Positions 7,702-16,046 of a stretch of 33,621 nucleotides of DNA are shown piece after piece (position 1 is the stretch's first letter; every line of letters starts with the position of its first letter). Position numbers and translations under genes: made by a program. The stretch comes from Candidatus Effluviviaceae Genus I sp. (GTDB lineage: Bacteria > Joyebacterota > Joyebacteria > Joyebacterales > Joyebacteraceae). The stretch covers positions 1 through 33,621 of the forward strand of contig VGIX01000019.1 in assembly GCA_016867725.1 (NCBI GenBank), given 5' to 3'. Under the pieces are notes generated by a model. The model ran no database searches and was not told the DNA's origin. It was given only the letters and a program-made list of their open reading frames with translations.

Positions 7702-8661
7702 ATGCGCATCGTCTTCATGGGGACCCCGCAGTTCGCGGTCCCCAGCCTCACCAAGGTCCACGCGCGCGGGCACGAGGTCGCTCTCGTGGTCACCCAGCCG
7801 GATCGCCCGGCGGGACGCGGTCTGCGCCTGTGCTGTCCGCCCGTCAAGGAAGCAGCGACGGTCCTGGGGCTGCCCGTCGCGCAGGTCGAGACCGTCAACT
7901 GCGACGAGTTCACGGCCCGGCTCGGCGCTCTCGCGCCGGACGTGGTCGTCGTCGTGGCCTTCGGGCAGATCCTCTGCGAGAGCATCCTGGCCGCGCCGAC
8001 GAAGGGCGCGGTGAACGTCCACGCGTCGCTCCTTCCGCGCTACCGAGGGGTCGCGCCGATCAACTGGGCCATCGTGAACGGCGAGAAGGAGACCGGCGTC
8101 ACGACGATGTTCATGGCGCGCAAGGTGGACGCCGGCGAGATCATCCTGATGCGCGGCACGCCCATTGGCCCGAGAGAGACGGCGGGCGAGCTTTACGCGA
8201 GGCTCGCCGAGATGGGGGGCGATCTTCTGGTAGAGACGCTGGACCTCATCGAGGCGGGGAGGGCGCCGCGCGTTGTGCAGGACCCCGCGCTCGTTTCGTA
8301 CGCGCGCAAGCTCACGCGGGCGGACGGCGAGGTGGTCTGGGATCGGCCCGCCGGGCGGGTCTTCGATCACGTCAGGGGTATGACGCCCTGGCCGGGTGCG
8401 CACACCCGCTTCAAGGGGAAGGCGCTCGAGGTGCTCCGCGCCGAGCCGGGCGATGCAGCGGGCCGTCGCGGCGCCCCCGGGGAGATCGTCGCGATGGACC
8501 GGACGAAGGGGATCGAGGTCGCGACCGCCGACGGCACCGTGTGGCTCCTCGAGGTGAAGCCGGAAGGCAAGGGCGCGATGGCGGCGACAGCGTTCGCCCG
8601 CGGCTACAGACCGGCCGCCGGCGACAGGCTGGGCGTACGGCCGCCGCCGCCCGAGGCGTAG
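7702..8661 (+). CDS. fmt: Methionyl-tRNA formyltransferase
   Basis: Fmt transfers a formyl group from 10-formyl-THF to initiator Met-tRNA. The N-terminal hydrolase domain shows the family start MRIVFMGTPQFAVPSL and the catalytic set Asn105, His107 (NVHASLLPRYRG) and Asp143 (KVDAGEI). The C-terminal OB-like tRNA-binding domain begins around residue 205. ATG 7702 matches the universal N-terminus; a GTG at 7693 would add three residues. No good ribosome binding site is seen, but a small GGAGGC/GCCTCC hairpin lies between def and fmt, so translation may depend on def. Confidence 0.95.
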   Translation: MRIVFMGTPQFAVPSLTKVHARGHEVALVVTQPDRPAGRGLRLCCPPVKEAATVLGLPVAQVETVNCDEFTARLGALAPDVVVVVAFGQILCESILAAPTKGAVNVHASLLPRYRGVAPINWAIVNGEKETGVTTMFMARKVDAGEIILMRGTPIGPRETAGELYARLAEMGGDLLVETLDLIEAGRAPRVVQDPALVSYARKLTRADGEVVWDRPAGRVFDHVRGMTPWPGAHTRFKGKALEVLRAEPGDAAGRRGAPGEIVAMDRTKGIEVATADGTVWLLEVKPEGKGAMAATAFARGYRPAAGDRLGVRPPPPEA

Positions 8662-8662
8662 C

Positions 8663-9430
8663 ATGTCCCTGGGAGAGAAGAGGCTCTTCGTTCTCGTGTC
8701 CGTGGGGGGGCTCGTCCTCCTCGCCGCGCTCGTGTCGCTCGCGCTCTACCTCACGGCGCCCCGGCTCTCCGAGTTCCACCCCGATCTTCCCGGCGTCATC
8801 GCGGTGACGGCGCTACTCGGCCTGGCCATCGTGGCGGTCGGTCTCGGGCTCATCGCGCTCGCCGTGGTGACGGGGCGCCGCGTCGTCTTCGGTCAACGCG
8901 TCGCGTCGTCCGTCGTGCGCATCGTCTTCCCCCTGGTGCGGATGCTCTCCGCGGTCGTCGGCCTCGACCGCGACGCCGTGAAGCGCTCCTTCATCGCCGT
9001 CAACAACGCGCTCGTGGCAGGTGGCGCGCTCCCGGGCCGCGACGCCCGCGTGCTGCTCCTGCTTCCGCACTGCCTGCAGGCGGCCTCGTGCCCCCACCGG
9101 ATCACCGGCGGGCTCATCGAGAACTGCGAGCGGTGCGGGCAGTGCGTCATCGCCGGTCTCGTGGACCTCGCCCGCGAGCGCAGGCTCGCTCTCGCGGTCG
9201 CGACCGGGGGCACGCTCGCGCGCCGCGTCATCGGCGAGGTGCGCCCGGCCGCCATCATCGCCGTCGCGTGCGAGGCGGATCTCACGGCGGGCATCCAGGA
9301 CAGCTACCCGCTTCCCGTCTACGGCATCCTGAACGAGCGGCCGCACGGGCCGTGCGTCGACACGACCGTGGACCTCGAGAACATCCGGCGGGCCATCGGC
9401 CTCCTCTCCCGCAAGGCAGGCGGACCGTGA
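8663..9430 (+). CDS. DUF116 family membrane protein with Cys cluster
   Basis: This 255-residue protein matches the DUF116 family, whose function is not established. Two hydrophobic segments lie at the N-terminus (about 8-30 and 43-72). The soluble part carries seven cysteines at 137, 143, 155, 158, 161, 203 and 231, including CxxCxxC (NCERCGQC), which suggests metal or iron-sulfur binding. Family blocks LLPHCLQ, the CGQC core and VACEADL are clear. It starts two bases after the fmt stop and its stop overlaps the rsmB start (TGATG), so it is translationally coupled to both. Placement between fmt and rsmB hints at a translation-linked role, which is inference. Confidence 0.85.
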   Translation: MSLGEKRLFVLVSVGGLVLLAALVSLALYLTAPRLSEFHPDLPGVIAVTALLGLAIVAVGLGLIALAVVTGRRVVFGQRVASSVVRIVFPLVRMLSAVVGLDRDAVKRSFIAVNNALVAGGALPGRDARVLLLLPHCLQAASCPHRITGGLIENCERCGQCVIAGLVDLARERRLALAVATGGTLARRVIGEVRPAAIIAVACEADLTAGIQDSYPLPVYGILNERPHGPCVDTTVDLENIRRAIGLLSRKAGGP

Positions 9431-10818
9431 TGGACGCGCGCCGAACGGCGCTTCTCGCGCTCACCGCGTGGGAGTCCGGCGACAGGACGATCGACGCCGT
9501 CCTCGAGCGGGAGCTCGAGAGCGCGGGGCTTGACGCGCGGGACACCGCTCTCGCGCAGAACCTGACCTTCGGCGTCATCCGGTGGAAGGGGCGGATCGAC
9601 TGGGTCCTCGACCAGTACGTCAAGGGAGGGCTCCGGTCGCTTCCTCTCCCGATCCGGAACGCGCTTCGCCTCGGTCTCTACCAGATCGACTACCTCGACC
9701 GGATCCCGCCCCGCGCGGCCGTGAGCGAGTCCGTGAACCTCGCGAAGCGGTACGGGCACGCGGGCACGGCGGGGCTCGTGAACGCCGTGCTCCGCAACGT
9801 GCTGACGAGCCTTCGGCCCGACTTCCCCGACATCGCGAGCGACCCGGTCGGGCACGTGAGCGTCGTGCACTCGCACCCCCGCGTGCTCGTCGAGCGGTGG
9901 ATCGCCAGGTACGGCCTCGACATGACGATGGTTCTCTGCGAGTATGACAATCAGATTCCGCGGCTCGTCGCGCGGGGGAACGGGCTTGCGTGCTCCACGG
10001 CGGCGCTCGCCGCCGCGTTGCGTTCGGAGGGCAGGGAGACCGCCCCGGGCAGGTACTTCCCCGAGTGTCTCGAGCTGACCGGCGGAGGGGACGTCACGCA
10101 GCTCGAGAGCTTCGGGAACGGGCTCTTCCAGGTTCAAGACGAGAGCACGCTGGCGGCGGTGAGGCTTCTGGATCCGAGGCCGGGCGAGGAGATCGTCGAC
10201 GCGTGCGCCGCGCCCGGAGGCAAGACGACGTACACGGCGGCGCTCATGGGCGGGAAGGGGAGGATCCGGGCGTTCGAGGTGTCCCCGGCGCGGGGCGAGA
10301 TGCTCCGGTCCAACATCCGGCGGCTCGGGGTCGGGAACTGCGAGATCGTGGACGGAGAAGCCACGGCGGCGAACGCCGGGCCGGCCGACGCCGTGCTCGT
10401 GGACGCTCCGTGCACCGGAACGGGCACGCTCGGACGCAGGATCGACTCGCGCTGGAAGTTCGACCTGACGGCCCGCGAGCGCACTCGCGAGGACGTTCTG
10501 GACCTTGAGCGCCTGCACCCAAGGCAGCTCTTCGCGACCCAGGCGAGCCGCCAGCTGCGGCTCCTCATGCACGCCGCGGACATCGTCCGCCCGGGCGGGC
10601 GCATCGTCTACAGCACCTGCAGCCTCGAGCCGGAGGAGAACGAGCAGGTCGTCGAGCGGTTCCTCGCCAAGCGGCCGGAGTTCGGGCTCGAGGCGCCCTC
10701 GGAGCGTGTGCCCGCCATGTTCGCCGACGGCCCGTTCGTGAGGGTCCTGCCGCACCGCCACGGGATCGACGGGGCGTTCGCGGCCAGGTTCGGGAGGGCC
10801 GGGGGGGACGGTCATTGA
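9430..10818 (+). CDS. rsmB: 16S rRNA (cytosine-967 C5)-methyltransferase
   Basis: RsmB methylates C967 of 16S rRNA using SAM. The 462-residue protein has an N-terminal NusB-like RNA-binding domain (about 1-135) and a C-terminal Rossmann methyltransferase domain. Visible motifs are the SAM-binding block DACAAPGGKTTY, the catalytic Cys397 in YSTCSLEPEENE, and Cys328 in DAPCTGTGTL, which together form the two-cysteine hallmark of m5C RNA methyltransferases. ATG 9430 overlaps the DUF116 stop by one base; a GTG at 9427 is an alternative. Its own stop overlaps the TTG start of the PASTA gene. Confidence 0.94.
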   Translation: MDARRTALLALTAWESGDRTIDAVLERELESAGLDARDTALAQNLTFGVIRWKGRIDWVLDQYVKGGLRSLPLPIRNALRLGLYQIDYLDRIPPRAAVSESVNLAKRYGHAGTAGLVNAVLRNVLTSLRPDFPDIASDPVGHVSVVHSHPRVLVERWIARYGLDMTMVLCEYDNQIPRLVARGNGLACSTAALAAALRSEGRETAPGRYFPECLELTGGGDVTQLESFGNGLFQVQDESTLAAVRLLDPRPGEEIVDACAAPGGKTTYTAALMGGKGRIRAFEVSPARGEMLRSNIRRLGVGNCEIVDGEATAANAGPADAVLVDAPCTGTGTLGRRIDSRWKFDLTARERTREDVLDLERLHPRQLFATQASRQLRLLMHAADIVRPGGRIVYSTCSLEPEENEQVVERFLAKRPEFGLEAPSERVPAMFADGPFVRVLPHRHGIDGAFAARFGRAGGDGH

Positions 10819-11609
10819 AGCAGTCGCGCACCCCACGCGAGAGGCCTGCGTCCGGCGGCGGCTCCCCGGGCTCCGCGAGCCACGCCACGCGCGTGGCCGT
10901 CGCCGCCAGCGCCGTCCTCGCCGCCGTCGTGTGCGCGGCGGTCATCACGAACTACCTCGTCATGCCCATCATCGCCCGTCGCGGCGATCTGGTGGCGGCC
11001 CCGGACCTGGTCGGCCGTCCGCTGGCGGAAGGACAGCGGGTCCTGGCTGAGCTGGGGCTGAACCTCCGCGTTGCCGACGAGCGTCCCGACCCGATGTACC
11101 CGGGAGGCAGGATCGTCAGGCAGTCGATGGTCGCGGGCTCGGACGTGAAGCGCGGCCGGACCATGGTGGTCAGCGTGAGCAGCGGCCTCGATCTCAGGAC
11201 CGTGCCGCAGCTCTCGGGGCTCCCCGTGCGCCAGGCGGAGCTCGAGATCGTCCGGGCCGGGCTCGCGTTCGGCGGCGTGACCGAGGTCACCAGCGACCGG
11301 GTGGACAGGGGGCGGGTGATCGGCAGCGCCCCCGGGCCGGGCACGTCGGTGCCCGCGGGCGGGGAGATCACTGTCCTCGTGAGCCTCGGGCGGCGGCGCA
11401 CCGAGTTCGCGATGCCGTCTCTCGTCGGCCGGGACCCGGTCGAGGCGACCGAGATCGCTGAAGGCCTGGGCCTCACGGTCCGCACGGTGAGCTACGGGAA
11501 GAGCAGGCGTGGCGCCGGGCTCCGGGAGACCGTGATCCTGCAGAACCCGCCGCCCGGGGCGAGGGTCGGGGAAGGGGACGACGTCGTCCTGCGAGTGGGT
11601 CGCGAGTGA
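10815..11609 (+). CDS. PASTA-domain membrane protein without a kinase domain
   Basis: The 264-residue protein has a short cytoplasmic N-terminus (about 1-28), one membrane helix (about 30-52) and three PASTA repeats outside (about 60-127, 128-195 and 200-262), each opening with a PxLxGxxxxxA-type turn (PDLVGRPLAEG, PQLSGLPVRQA, PSLVGRDPVEA). PASTA domains bind peptidoglycan fragments, usually as the sensor part of Ser/Thr kinases or PBPs. No kinase motifs are present. TTG at 10815 overlaps the rsmB stop (TTGA), so translation is coupled. In Bacillus-type gene order the PASTA kinase gene lies between rsmB and rpe, exactly where this protein sits. Confidence 0.9.
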   Translation: MKQSRTPRERPASGGGSPGSASHATRVAVAASAVLAAVVCAAVITNYLVMPIIARRGDLVAAPDLVGRPLAEGQRVLAELGLNLRVADERPDPMYPGGRIVRQSMVAGSDVKRGRTMVVSVSSGLDLRTVPQLSGLPVRQAELEIVRAGLAFGGVTEVTSDRVDRGRVIGSAPGPGTSVPAGGEITVLVSLGRRRTEFAMPSLVGRDPVEATEIAEGLGLTVRTVSYGKSRRGAGLRETVILQNPPPGARVGEGDDVVLRVGRE

Positions 11610-11652
11610 GCGCGCTCGTGGGGTTCCGGTTCAGAGAGGAGCGGAAGGACAC

Positions 11653-12330
11653 ATGAGCGACCGGAGGATCCGCATCTCGCCGTCGATCCTGGCGGCGGAC
11701 TTCACGCGACTGGGCGATGAGATCGCCCGCGTCGCCGAAGCGGGCGCGGACATGATCCACATCGACGTCATGGACGGGCACTTCGTTCCGAACCTCACCA
11801 TGGGGCCGTTCATCGTGCAGGCGGTGCGGCGCGTGACCGACCTTCCCATCGACGTCCACCTGATGATCACGGATCCGGAGAAGTACGCCCCCGCGTTCGT
11901 GTCGGCGGGCGCGACGTACGTCGCCTTCCATCGCGAGGCGGCCGCCGAGCCGCGGCGCGTGATCGAGCACATCCGCCGCGCGCGGGGCAAGCCCGGCCTG
12001 GCGCTCAACCCGCAGAATCCCGCCGAGTCGATCGAGCCGTACCTCGAGATGCTGGACCTCGTCGTCGTGATGACCGTGAACCCCGGGTTCGCGGGGCAGG
12101 GCTTCATGGCCGGCGTCATGTCGAAGGTCAAGCAGATCGCCGAGTGGAAGCGGCGCCAGTCGCTGGAGTTCCTCATCCAGGTGGACGGCGGCATCAACCG
12201 CTCGACGGCGCCCGTGGCCGCCGCAAGCGGGGCGGACATCCTCGTCGCCGCGTCGGCCATCTTCCGGGCGGATGCCCCCGGGCAGGAGCTCAAGGCCATC
12301 AGGCAGGCCGCCGAGAGCGCCCTCGCGTAG
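11653..12330 (+). CDS. rpe: Ribulose-phosphate 3-epimerase
   Basis: Rpe interconverts ribulose 5-phosphate and xylulose 5-phosphate in the pentose phosphate pathway. The 225-residue TIM barrel shows all expected blocks: SPSILAADF at the N-terminus, IHIDVMDGHFVPN with metal ligands, the DVHLM strand, MTVNPGFAGQ and VDGGIN. ATG 11653 follows a GGAAGGA site. It is the last gene of the cluster; a promoter for ffh begins shortly after. Confidence 0.96.
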   Translation: MSDRRIRISPSILAADFTRLGDEIARVAEAGADMIHIDVMDGHFVPNLTMGPFIVQAVRRVTDLPIDVHLMITDPEKYAPAFVSAGATYVAFHREAAAEPRRVIEHIRRARGKPGLALNPQNPAESIEPYLEMLDLVVVMTVNPGFAGQGFMAGVMSKVKQIAEWKRRQSLEFLIQVDGGINRSTAPVAAASGADILVAASAIFRADAPGQELKAIRQAAESALA

Positions 12331-12363
12331 CCCTGCCCGGCAGCGGTCCAGCCGTCTTTTCCC

Positions 12364-12392
12364 TTGCCGGTATCGGGGTCGTCTGGTATATT
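12364..12392 (+). promoter_or_regulatory. Promoter of the ffh-rpsP-trmD cluster
   Basis: TTGCCG (12364-12369) and TATATT (12387-12392) lie 17 bases apart, with an extended -10 TG at 12384-12385. Transcription would begin near 12399, giving a leader of about 107 bases before ffh. A short T-rich stretch just upstream (12356-12360) may end rpe transcripts. Confidence 0.65.
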
Positions 12393-12433
12393 CCAACGGC
12401 TGTGTCTATGGCGGGTGCCGCCCAGGCGCCCCG

Positions 12434-12452
12434 CGCGGCGTTGTGCGCCGCG
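12434..12452 (+). promoter_or_regulatory. Hairpin in the ffh leader
   Basis: CGCGGCG (12434-12440) and CGCCGCG (12446-12452) form a perfect 7-bp stem with a TTGTG loop, about 35 bases into the predicted leader and 53 bases before ffh. A regulatory role is possible but not shown; GC content makes chance stems common. Confidence 0.3.
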
Positions 12453-12505
12453 GCGGGGGTGTCGGCGGCGTTCGCCCGTCGAGCGCGGGCCCGTGAGGTA
12501 GAGGG

Positions 12506-13831
12506 ATGTTCGACCAGCTCTCAGCGAGGCTCCAGAGCGCCTTCTCCCTGCTCACGGGGAAGGGGAAGCTCACCGAGGCCAACATCGACGAGGCGCTCCG
12601 CGAGGTGCGCCGCGCGCTGCTCGAGGCGGACGTCCACTTCAAGGTCGCCCGCTCGTTCATCGACGGCGTGCGGTCCCGCGCGGTCGGCCAGGAAGTGCTC
12701 CGGAGCGTCACGCCGGGGCAGCAGGTCATCAGGATCGTCCACTCGGAACTCGTCGCGCTTCTCGGTGGGACGGCGATGCCCTACCGGTTTGCCTCGTCGT
12801 CGCCCGCGCTCACGATGGTCGTCGGGCTTCAGGGATCGGGCAAGACGACCTTCTGCGCGAAGCTCGCGCAGTATCTTCGGGCGCGGGGGAAGAGGCCGAT
12901 CCTGGCGGCCGCGGACACGTACCGCCCGGCGGCGCAGGACCAGCTCGTGCAGCTTGGGCGCGGGCTCGGCCTCCCGGTGCACGTGGGCCGTGCGGGCGAC
13001 GACCCGGTGGCCATCGCGACGGGCGCGCTCGACGAGGCGCGGCGCGCGGGGCACGACGTCGTCGTGCTCGACACGGCCGGTCGGCTGCACGTCGACGAGG
13101 CGATGATGGACGAGCTCGAGCGGATCAGCGCCGCGACGAAGCCGCACGAGATCCTGCTCGTTCTGGACAGCATGACGGGTCAGGACGCCGTGAACGTCGC
13201 GTCGGAGTTCTCGCGGAGACTCGACTTCACGGGCGCCGTCCTCACGAAGCTCGACGGCGACACGCGCGGGGGCGCCGCGGTGTCGCTCGCGGCCGTCACG
13301 GGGAAGCCGATCAGGTTCGTCGGCGTCGGCGAGAAGCTGGACGCGCTCGAGACCTTCCATCCCGAGCGGATGGCCTCCCGGATCCTCGGGATGGGCGACG
13401 TCGTCACGCTCGTCGAGCGGGCGCAGGAGGCGACCGACGCCGAGCAGGCGGCGAAGCTCGAGGAGAAGCTCAGGAAGCAGGCATTCACACTCGAGGACTT
13501 CAGGGACCAGCTTGGGGCCCTCAGGAAGATGGGCCCGCTCGATCAGGTCCTGGCGATGGTTCCGGGGCTCCGACCGGGCGCCGCGGCGTCGGTGGACGAG
13601 AGGGCCGTGACGAGGACCGGGGCAATCCTCGATTCCATGACGCCCCGTGAGAGGCGGGACCCGAGGGTCATCGACGGGAGCCGCAGGAAGAGGATCGCGC
13701 GCGGGAGCGGCACGACCGTGCAGGACGTGAACCGCGTGCTGCGCGAGTTCGACGCCATGAAGCAGATGATGAAGCGGTTCGGGAAGCTCGGAAGGCACGG
13801 GGCGTTCCCGCTGGCGCCGTTCGGGCGCTGA
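12506..13831 (+). CDS. ffh: Signal recognition particle protein Ffh
   Basis: Ffh binds SRP RNA and signal sequences on ribosomes and delivers them to FtsY. The 441-residue protein has the N domain (about 1-90), the GTPase G domain with GLQGSGKTT (about 107-115), DTYRPAA, DTAGRLHVDE, TKLDGDTRGG and the closing GVGEKLDALE block, and the M domain (about 320-430) with SRRKRIARGSG and a short Met-bearing C-terminal helix (MKQMMKRF). The C-terminal tail is shorter in Met than in E. coli. Its ATG follows GTAGAGGG. It heads the ribosome-maturation cluster behind its own promoter. Confidence 0.96.
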   Translation: MFDQLSARLQSAFSLLTGKGKLTEANIDEALREVRRALLEADVHFKVARSFIDGVRSRAVGQEVLRSVTPGQQVIRIVHSELVALLGGTAMPYRFASSSPALTMVVGLQGSGKTTFCAKLAQYLRARGKRPILAAADTYRPAAQDQLVQLGRGLGLPVHVGRAGDDPVAIATGALDEARRAGHDVVVLDTAGRLHVDEAMMDELERISAATKPHEILLVLDSMTGQDAVNVASEFSRRLDFTGAVLTKLDGDTRGGAAVSLAAVTGKPIRFVGVGEKLDALETFHPERMASRILGMGDVVTLVERAQEATDAEQAAKLEEKLRKQAFTLEDFRDQLGALRKMGPLDQVLAMVPGLRPGAAASVDERAVTRTGAILDSMTPRERRDPRVIDGSRRKRIARGSGTTVQDVNRVLREFDAMKQMMKRFGKLGRHGAFPLAPFGR

Positions 13832-13890
13832 GGGAGCTCCGCGGCGGCCCGGCGGTGCGCTGCGCGCGCAGAGAGCGAGGAGGGTACGAG

Positions 13891-14340
13891 GTGTCGGTGA
13901 AGATCCGGTTGCAGCGGAAGGGAACGACGAACGTGTCGTTCTTCCGCATCGTGGTGGCGGATTCGCGGTCGCCCCGTGACGGGCGCTTCGTAGACCAGCT
14001 CGGCTACTACGACCCGCGGAAGAACCCCGCGGACATCAAGGTCGATACGGCGAGGGTCATCGACTGGCTGCGCAAGGGCGCGCAGCCGTCGGGGACCGTG
14101 CGGTCTTTGCTCTCCCGCGTCGGGATCATGCAGACCTGGCACGAGATGAGGAAGGGGAAGTCGCTCGACGAGCTCGCGCACATCGAGGACGAGGCCCGTC
14201 AGAAGATGCAGATGACGGCCTCGGCGCAGCACGGCAGGCGGCAGGCGGCCAGGGAGAGGAAGACCACCGCGGCGGTCCAGGAGGAGCCGGCGGCGGCCGA
14301 GGCCGAGCCGGAGACTCCGGCCGAGCCGGCGGGCGAGTAG
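13891..14340 (+). CDS. rpsP: 30S ribosomal protein S16 with long acidic C-terminal tail
   Basis: S16 is an assembly protein of the 30S subunit. The first 85 residues match the family (KIRLQRKGTTNVSFFRIVV, then the DSRSPRDGRF block and LGYYDPRKNP). GTG 13891 is chosen because it gives the normal N-terminus and follows AGGAGGG (13878-13884). The protein is 149 residues, against about 80-90 usual; the extra part is a charged helix and then an Ala/Glu/Pro-rich tail (about 125-149). Such tails occur in some lineages; the function is unknown. Confidence 0.94.
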   Translation: MSVKIRLQRKGTTNVSFFRIVVADSRSPRDGRFVDQLGYYDPRKNPADIKVDTARVIDWLRKGAQPSGTVRSLLSRVGIMQTWHEMRKGKSLDELAHIEDEARQKMQMTASAQHGRRQAARERKTTAAVQEEPAAAEAEPETPAEPAGE

Positions 14341-14420
14341 CGCGCGGTCCGGAGCGGGCCGGGGGGCCGGCGTGGAGGACGCGCGGAAGGACAACCTAGT
14401 CCCCCAGAAAGGTCGGGACC

Positions 14421-14696
14421 ATGAACGGCGATGAGATCAGGACCGGCGGGCACGGAGACTTCACGCTCCAGCCGTTGGTCGAGTACATCTCCCGCAGCCT
14501 CGTGACCAGGCCGGACGACGTCCGCATCACGCAGTCCATGAAAGGCGACATGATCGTGTACGAGGTTCACGTCGCCGACGAGGACAAGGGACGCGTCATC
14601 GGGAAGAACGGCAGGACGGCGAAGGCCCTCCGCGCGATCATAGGGGCCGCCGCGACCAAGGCCGAGAAGAAGGCGACGGTCGAGATCATCGATTGA
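14421..14696 (+). CDS. khpA: KH-domain RNA-binding protein KhpA
   Basis: KhpA is a small KH-domain protein that binds RNA, usually with KhpB, and affects cell division and translation. The 91-residue protein has the core VEYISRSLVTRPDDV and the KH loop GRVIGKNGRTAKALRAII, with GKNG as the nucleic-acid-gripping GxxG. It has about 16 extra N-terminal residues relative to the shortest family members. ATG 14421 follows AGAAAGG at 14406-14412. Its position between rpsP and rimM is the conserved one (ylqC in Bacillus). Confidence 0.92.
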   Translation: MNGDEIRTGGHGDFTLQPLVEYISRSLVTRPDDVRITQSMKGDMIVYEVHVADEDKGRVIGKNGRTAKALRAIIGAAATKAEKKATVEIID

Positions 14697-14734
14697 CCCT
14701 GAGAGGGCCGGCCCGTCCGGCAGCGGACGCAGCC

Positions 14735-15250
14735 ATGAGGAATCTCGACGACTGGATCGAGGCCGGCGTGATCGTCCGGGCGCACGGCGTCCGCGGCGAG
14801 GTGATCGCCGACGTGCTGCAGGACCTCGTCGACGTGTTCGCGCAGGGTCTCGAAGTGAGACTGACCGACGGCGAGGGCGCGGAGCGCCGCCACGAGGTGC
14901 GGCGGGCCCGCAGACACCAGGACCGCGTCATCCTCGAGCTGTCGGGCGTGGACACCTGCGAGAGAGCTGAGGGCCTTCGGGCCTGCACGGTGTGGCTCAG
15001 CAGGGACAGCATCGTCCCCCCCGAGGGCAAGCGCTGGTTCGTGCAGGACCTCCTCGGCGTTGAGGTTCTCACCGAAGAGGGCGAGCTCCTCGGACGGCTG
15101 ACGGAGGTCATGCACATGCCGGCCAACGACGTCTACGTCGTGCGCGGAGAGGGAGGCGAGCTGCTCCTTCCGGCGATCGACGACGTCATCAGGGACGTGG
15201 ACGTGCGCGCCGGCAGGATGGTCGTGAGGCTGATCGAGGGCCTGAGATAG
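14735..15250 (+). CDS. rimM: 16S rRNA processing protein RimM
   Basis: RimM helps mature the 30S head by binding S19 and pre-16S rRNA. The 171-residue protein shows the N-terminal RimM barrel ([18 protein letters not shown]) and the C-terminal PRC-barrel ([12 protein letters not shown] through [15 protein letters not shown]). ATG 14735 gives the normal start; an upstream in-frame start at 14693 would add an unconserved stretch overlapping the khpA end. No strong ribosome binding site is seen. Confidence 0.94.
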   Translation: MRNLDDWIEAGVIVRAHGVRGEVIADVLQDLVDVFAQGLEVRLTDGEGAERRHEVRRARRHQDRVILELSGVDTCERAEGLRACTVWLSRDSIVPPEGKRWFVQDLLGVEVLTEEGELLGRLTEVMHMPANDVYVVRGEGGELLLPAIDDVIRDVDVRAGRMVVRLIEGLR

Positions 15251-15261
15251 GGGGGGGCGCC

Positions 15262-15996
15262 GTGAGGATCGACGTTCTCACGCTGTTCCCCGAGATGTTC
15301 GTCGGCCCCTTGAGCGAGAGCATCCTCAAGCAGGCGCAGGAGCGGGGGCTCCTCACCGTCGGGCTGACGGACATCCGAGATTTCGCGAAGGACAAGCACC
15401 GCACCGCCGACGACTACCAGTACGGAGGCGGCAGCGGGATGGTGATGAAACCGGAGCCGATCTTCGAGGCCGTCGAGTCGGTTCTGGCGGGGGCGGCGGG
15501 GGAGGAGAGGCCGGCCGTCGTCCTGCTGTCGGCGCGCGGGCGGTTGTTCGATCAGGCGATGGCGCGCGACCTCTCCCTGTTTCCGAGGCTCGTGCTCATC
15601 TGCGGGCGGTACAAGGGCGTGGACGAGCGCGTCGCGGGCCTCGCGACGCATGAGGTTTCGATCGGGGACTACGTCCTGACCGGCGGCGAGCTCCCCGCGA
15701 TGATCGTCATCGACGCCGTGGCGAGGCTCATCCCCGGCGTCCTCGGCGACATGGAATCGGCGGAGACGGACTCCTTCTACGAGGGCATCCTCGGTCCGCC
15801 GACGTACACCCGGCCGGAGGAGTATCGCGGGCTTAAGGTCCCGGAGGCCCTTGTCTCAGGGAACCACGCGCGGATCAGGCGCTGGCGGCGCGAGCAGGCC
15901 CTGAAGGCGACGCTCGAGCGGAGACCGGACCTTCTCGGGAGCGCGCGGCTGACGGAGGAGGATCGCGAGATCCTGGAAGAGATGGAGCGAGGCTGA
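15262..15996 (+). CDS. trmD: tRNA (guanine-37 N1)-methyltransferase
   Basis: TrmD methylates G37 next to the anticodon and prevents frameshifting. The 244-residue protein has the SPOUT trefoil-knot core with [27 protein letters not shown] and the IPGVLGD segment, and the opening [24 protein letters not shown] matches the family block. GTG 15262 follows an unusual run of eight Gs (15250-15257) that could serve as ribosome binding site but is also prone to slippage. Confidence 0.96.
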   Translation: MRIDVLTLFPEMFVGPLSESILKQAQERGLLTVGLTDIRDFAKDKHRTADDYQYGGGSGMVMKPEPIFEAVESVLAGAAGEERPAVVLLSARGRLFDQAMARDLSLFPRLVLICGRYKGVDERVAGLATHEVSIGDYVLTGGELPAMIVIDAVARLIPGVLGDMESAETDSFYEGILGPPTYTRPEEYRGLKVPEALVSGNHARIRRWRREQALKATLERRPDLLGSARLTEEDREILEEMERG

Positions 15997-16020
15997 TTCC
16001 CCGGGAAGTGGCGGCGCGCA

Positions 16021-16035
16021 GAGCCCCGAGGGCTC
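16021..16035 (+). promoter_or_regulatory. Hairpin just before the rplS ribosome binding site
   Basis: GAGCCC (16021-16026) and GGGCTC (16030-16035) form a perfect 6-bp stem with a CGA loop. It ends one or two bases before the GGGAGA ribosome binding site of rplS, so it could tune L19 translation relative to trmD. This is inference. Confidence 0.35.
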
Positions 16036-16046
16036 AGGGAGAGACG

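Noticed and set aside
12338-12360. A terminator after rpe
   Set aside because: Only a 4-bp stem (CGGC/GCCG) precedes the TCTTTT tract, too weak to call; the T-rich stretch is mentioned with the ffh promoter.
12408-12505. An upstream open frame in the ffh leader beginning with ATG at 12408
   Set aside because: It runs on out of frame deep into ffh, lacks a ribosome binding site and has low-complexity Ala/Arg content.
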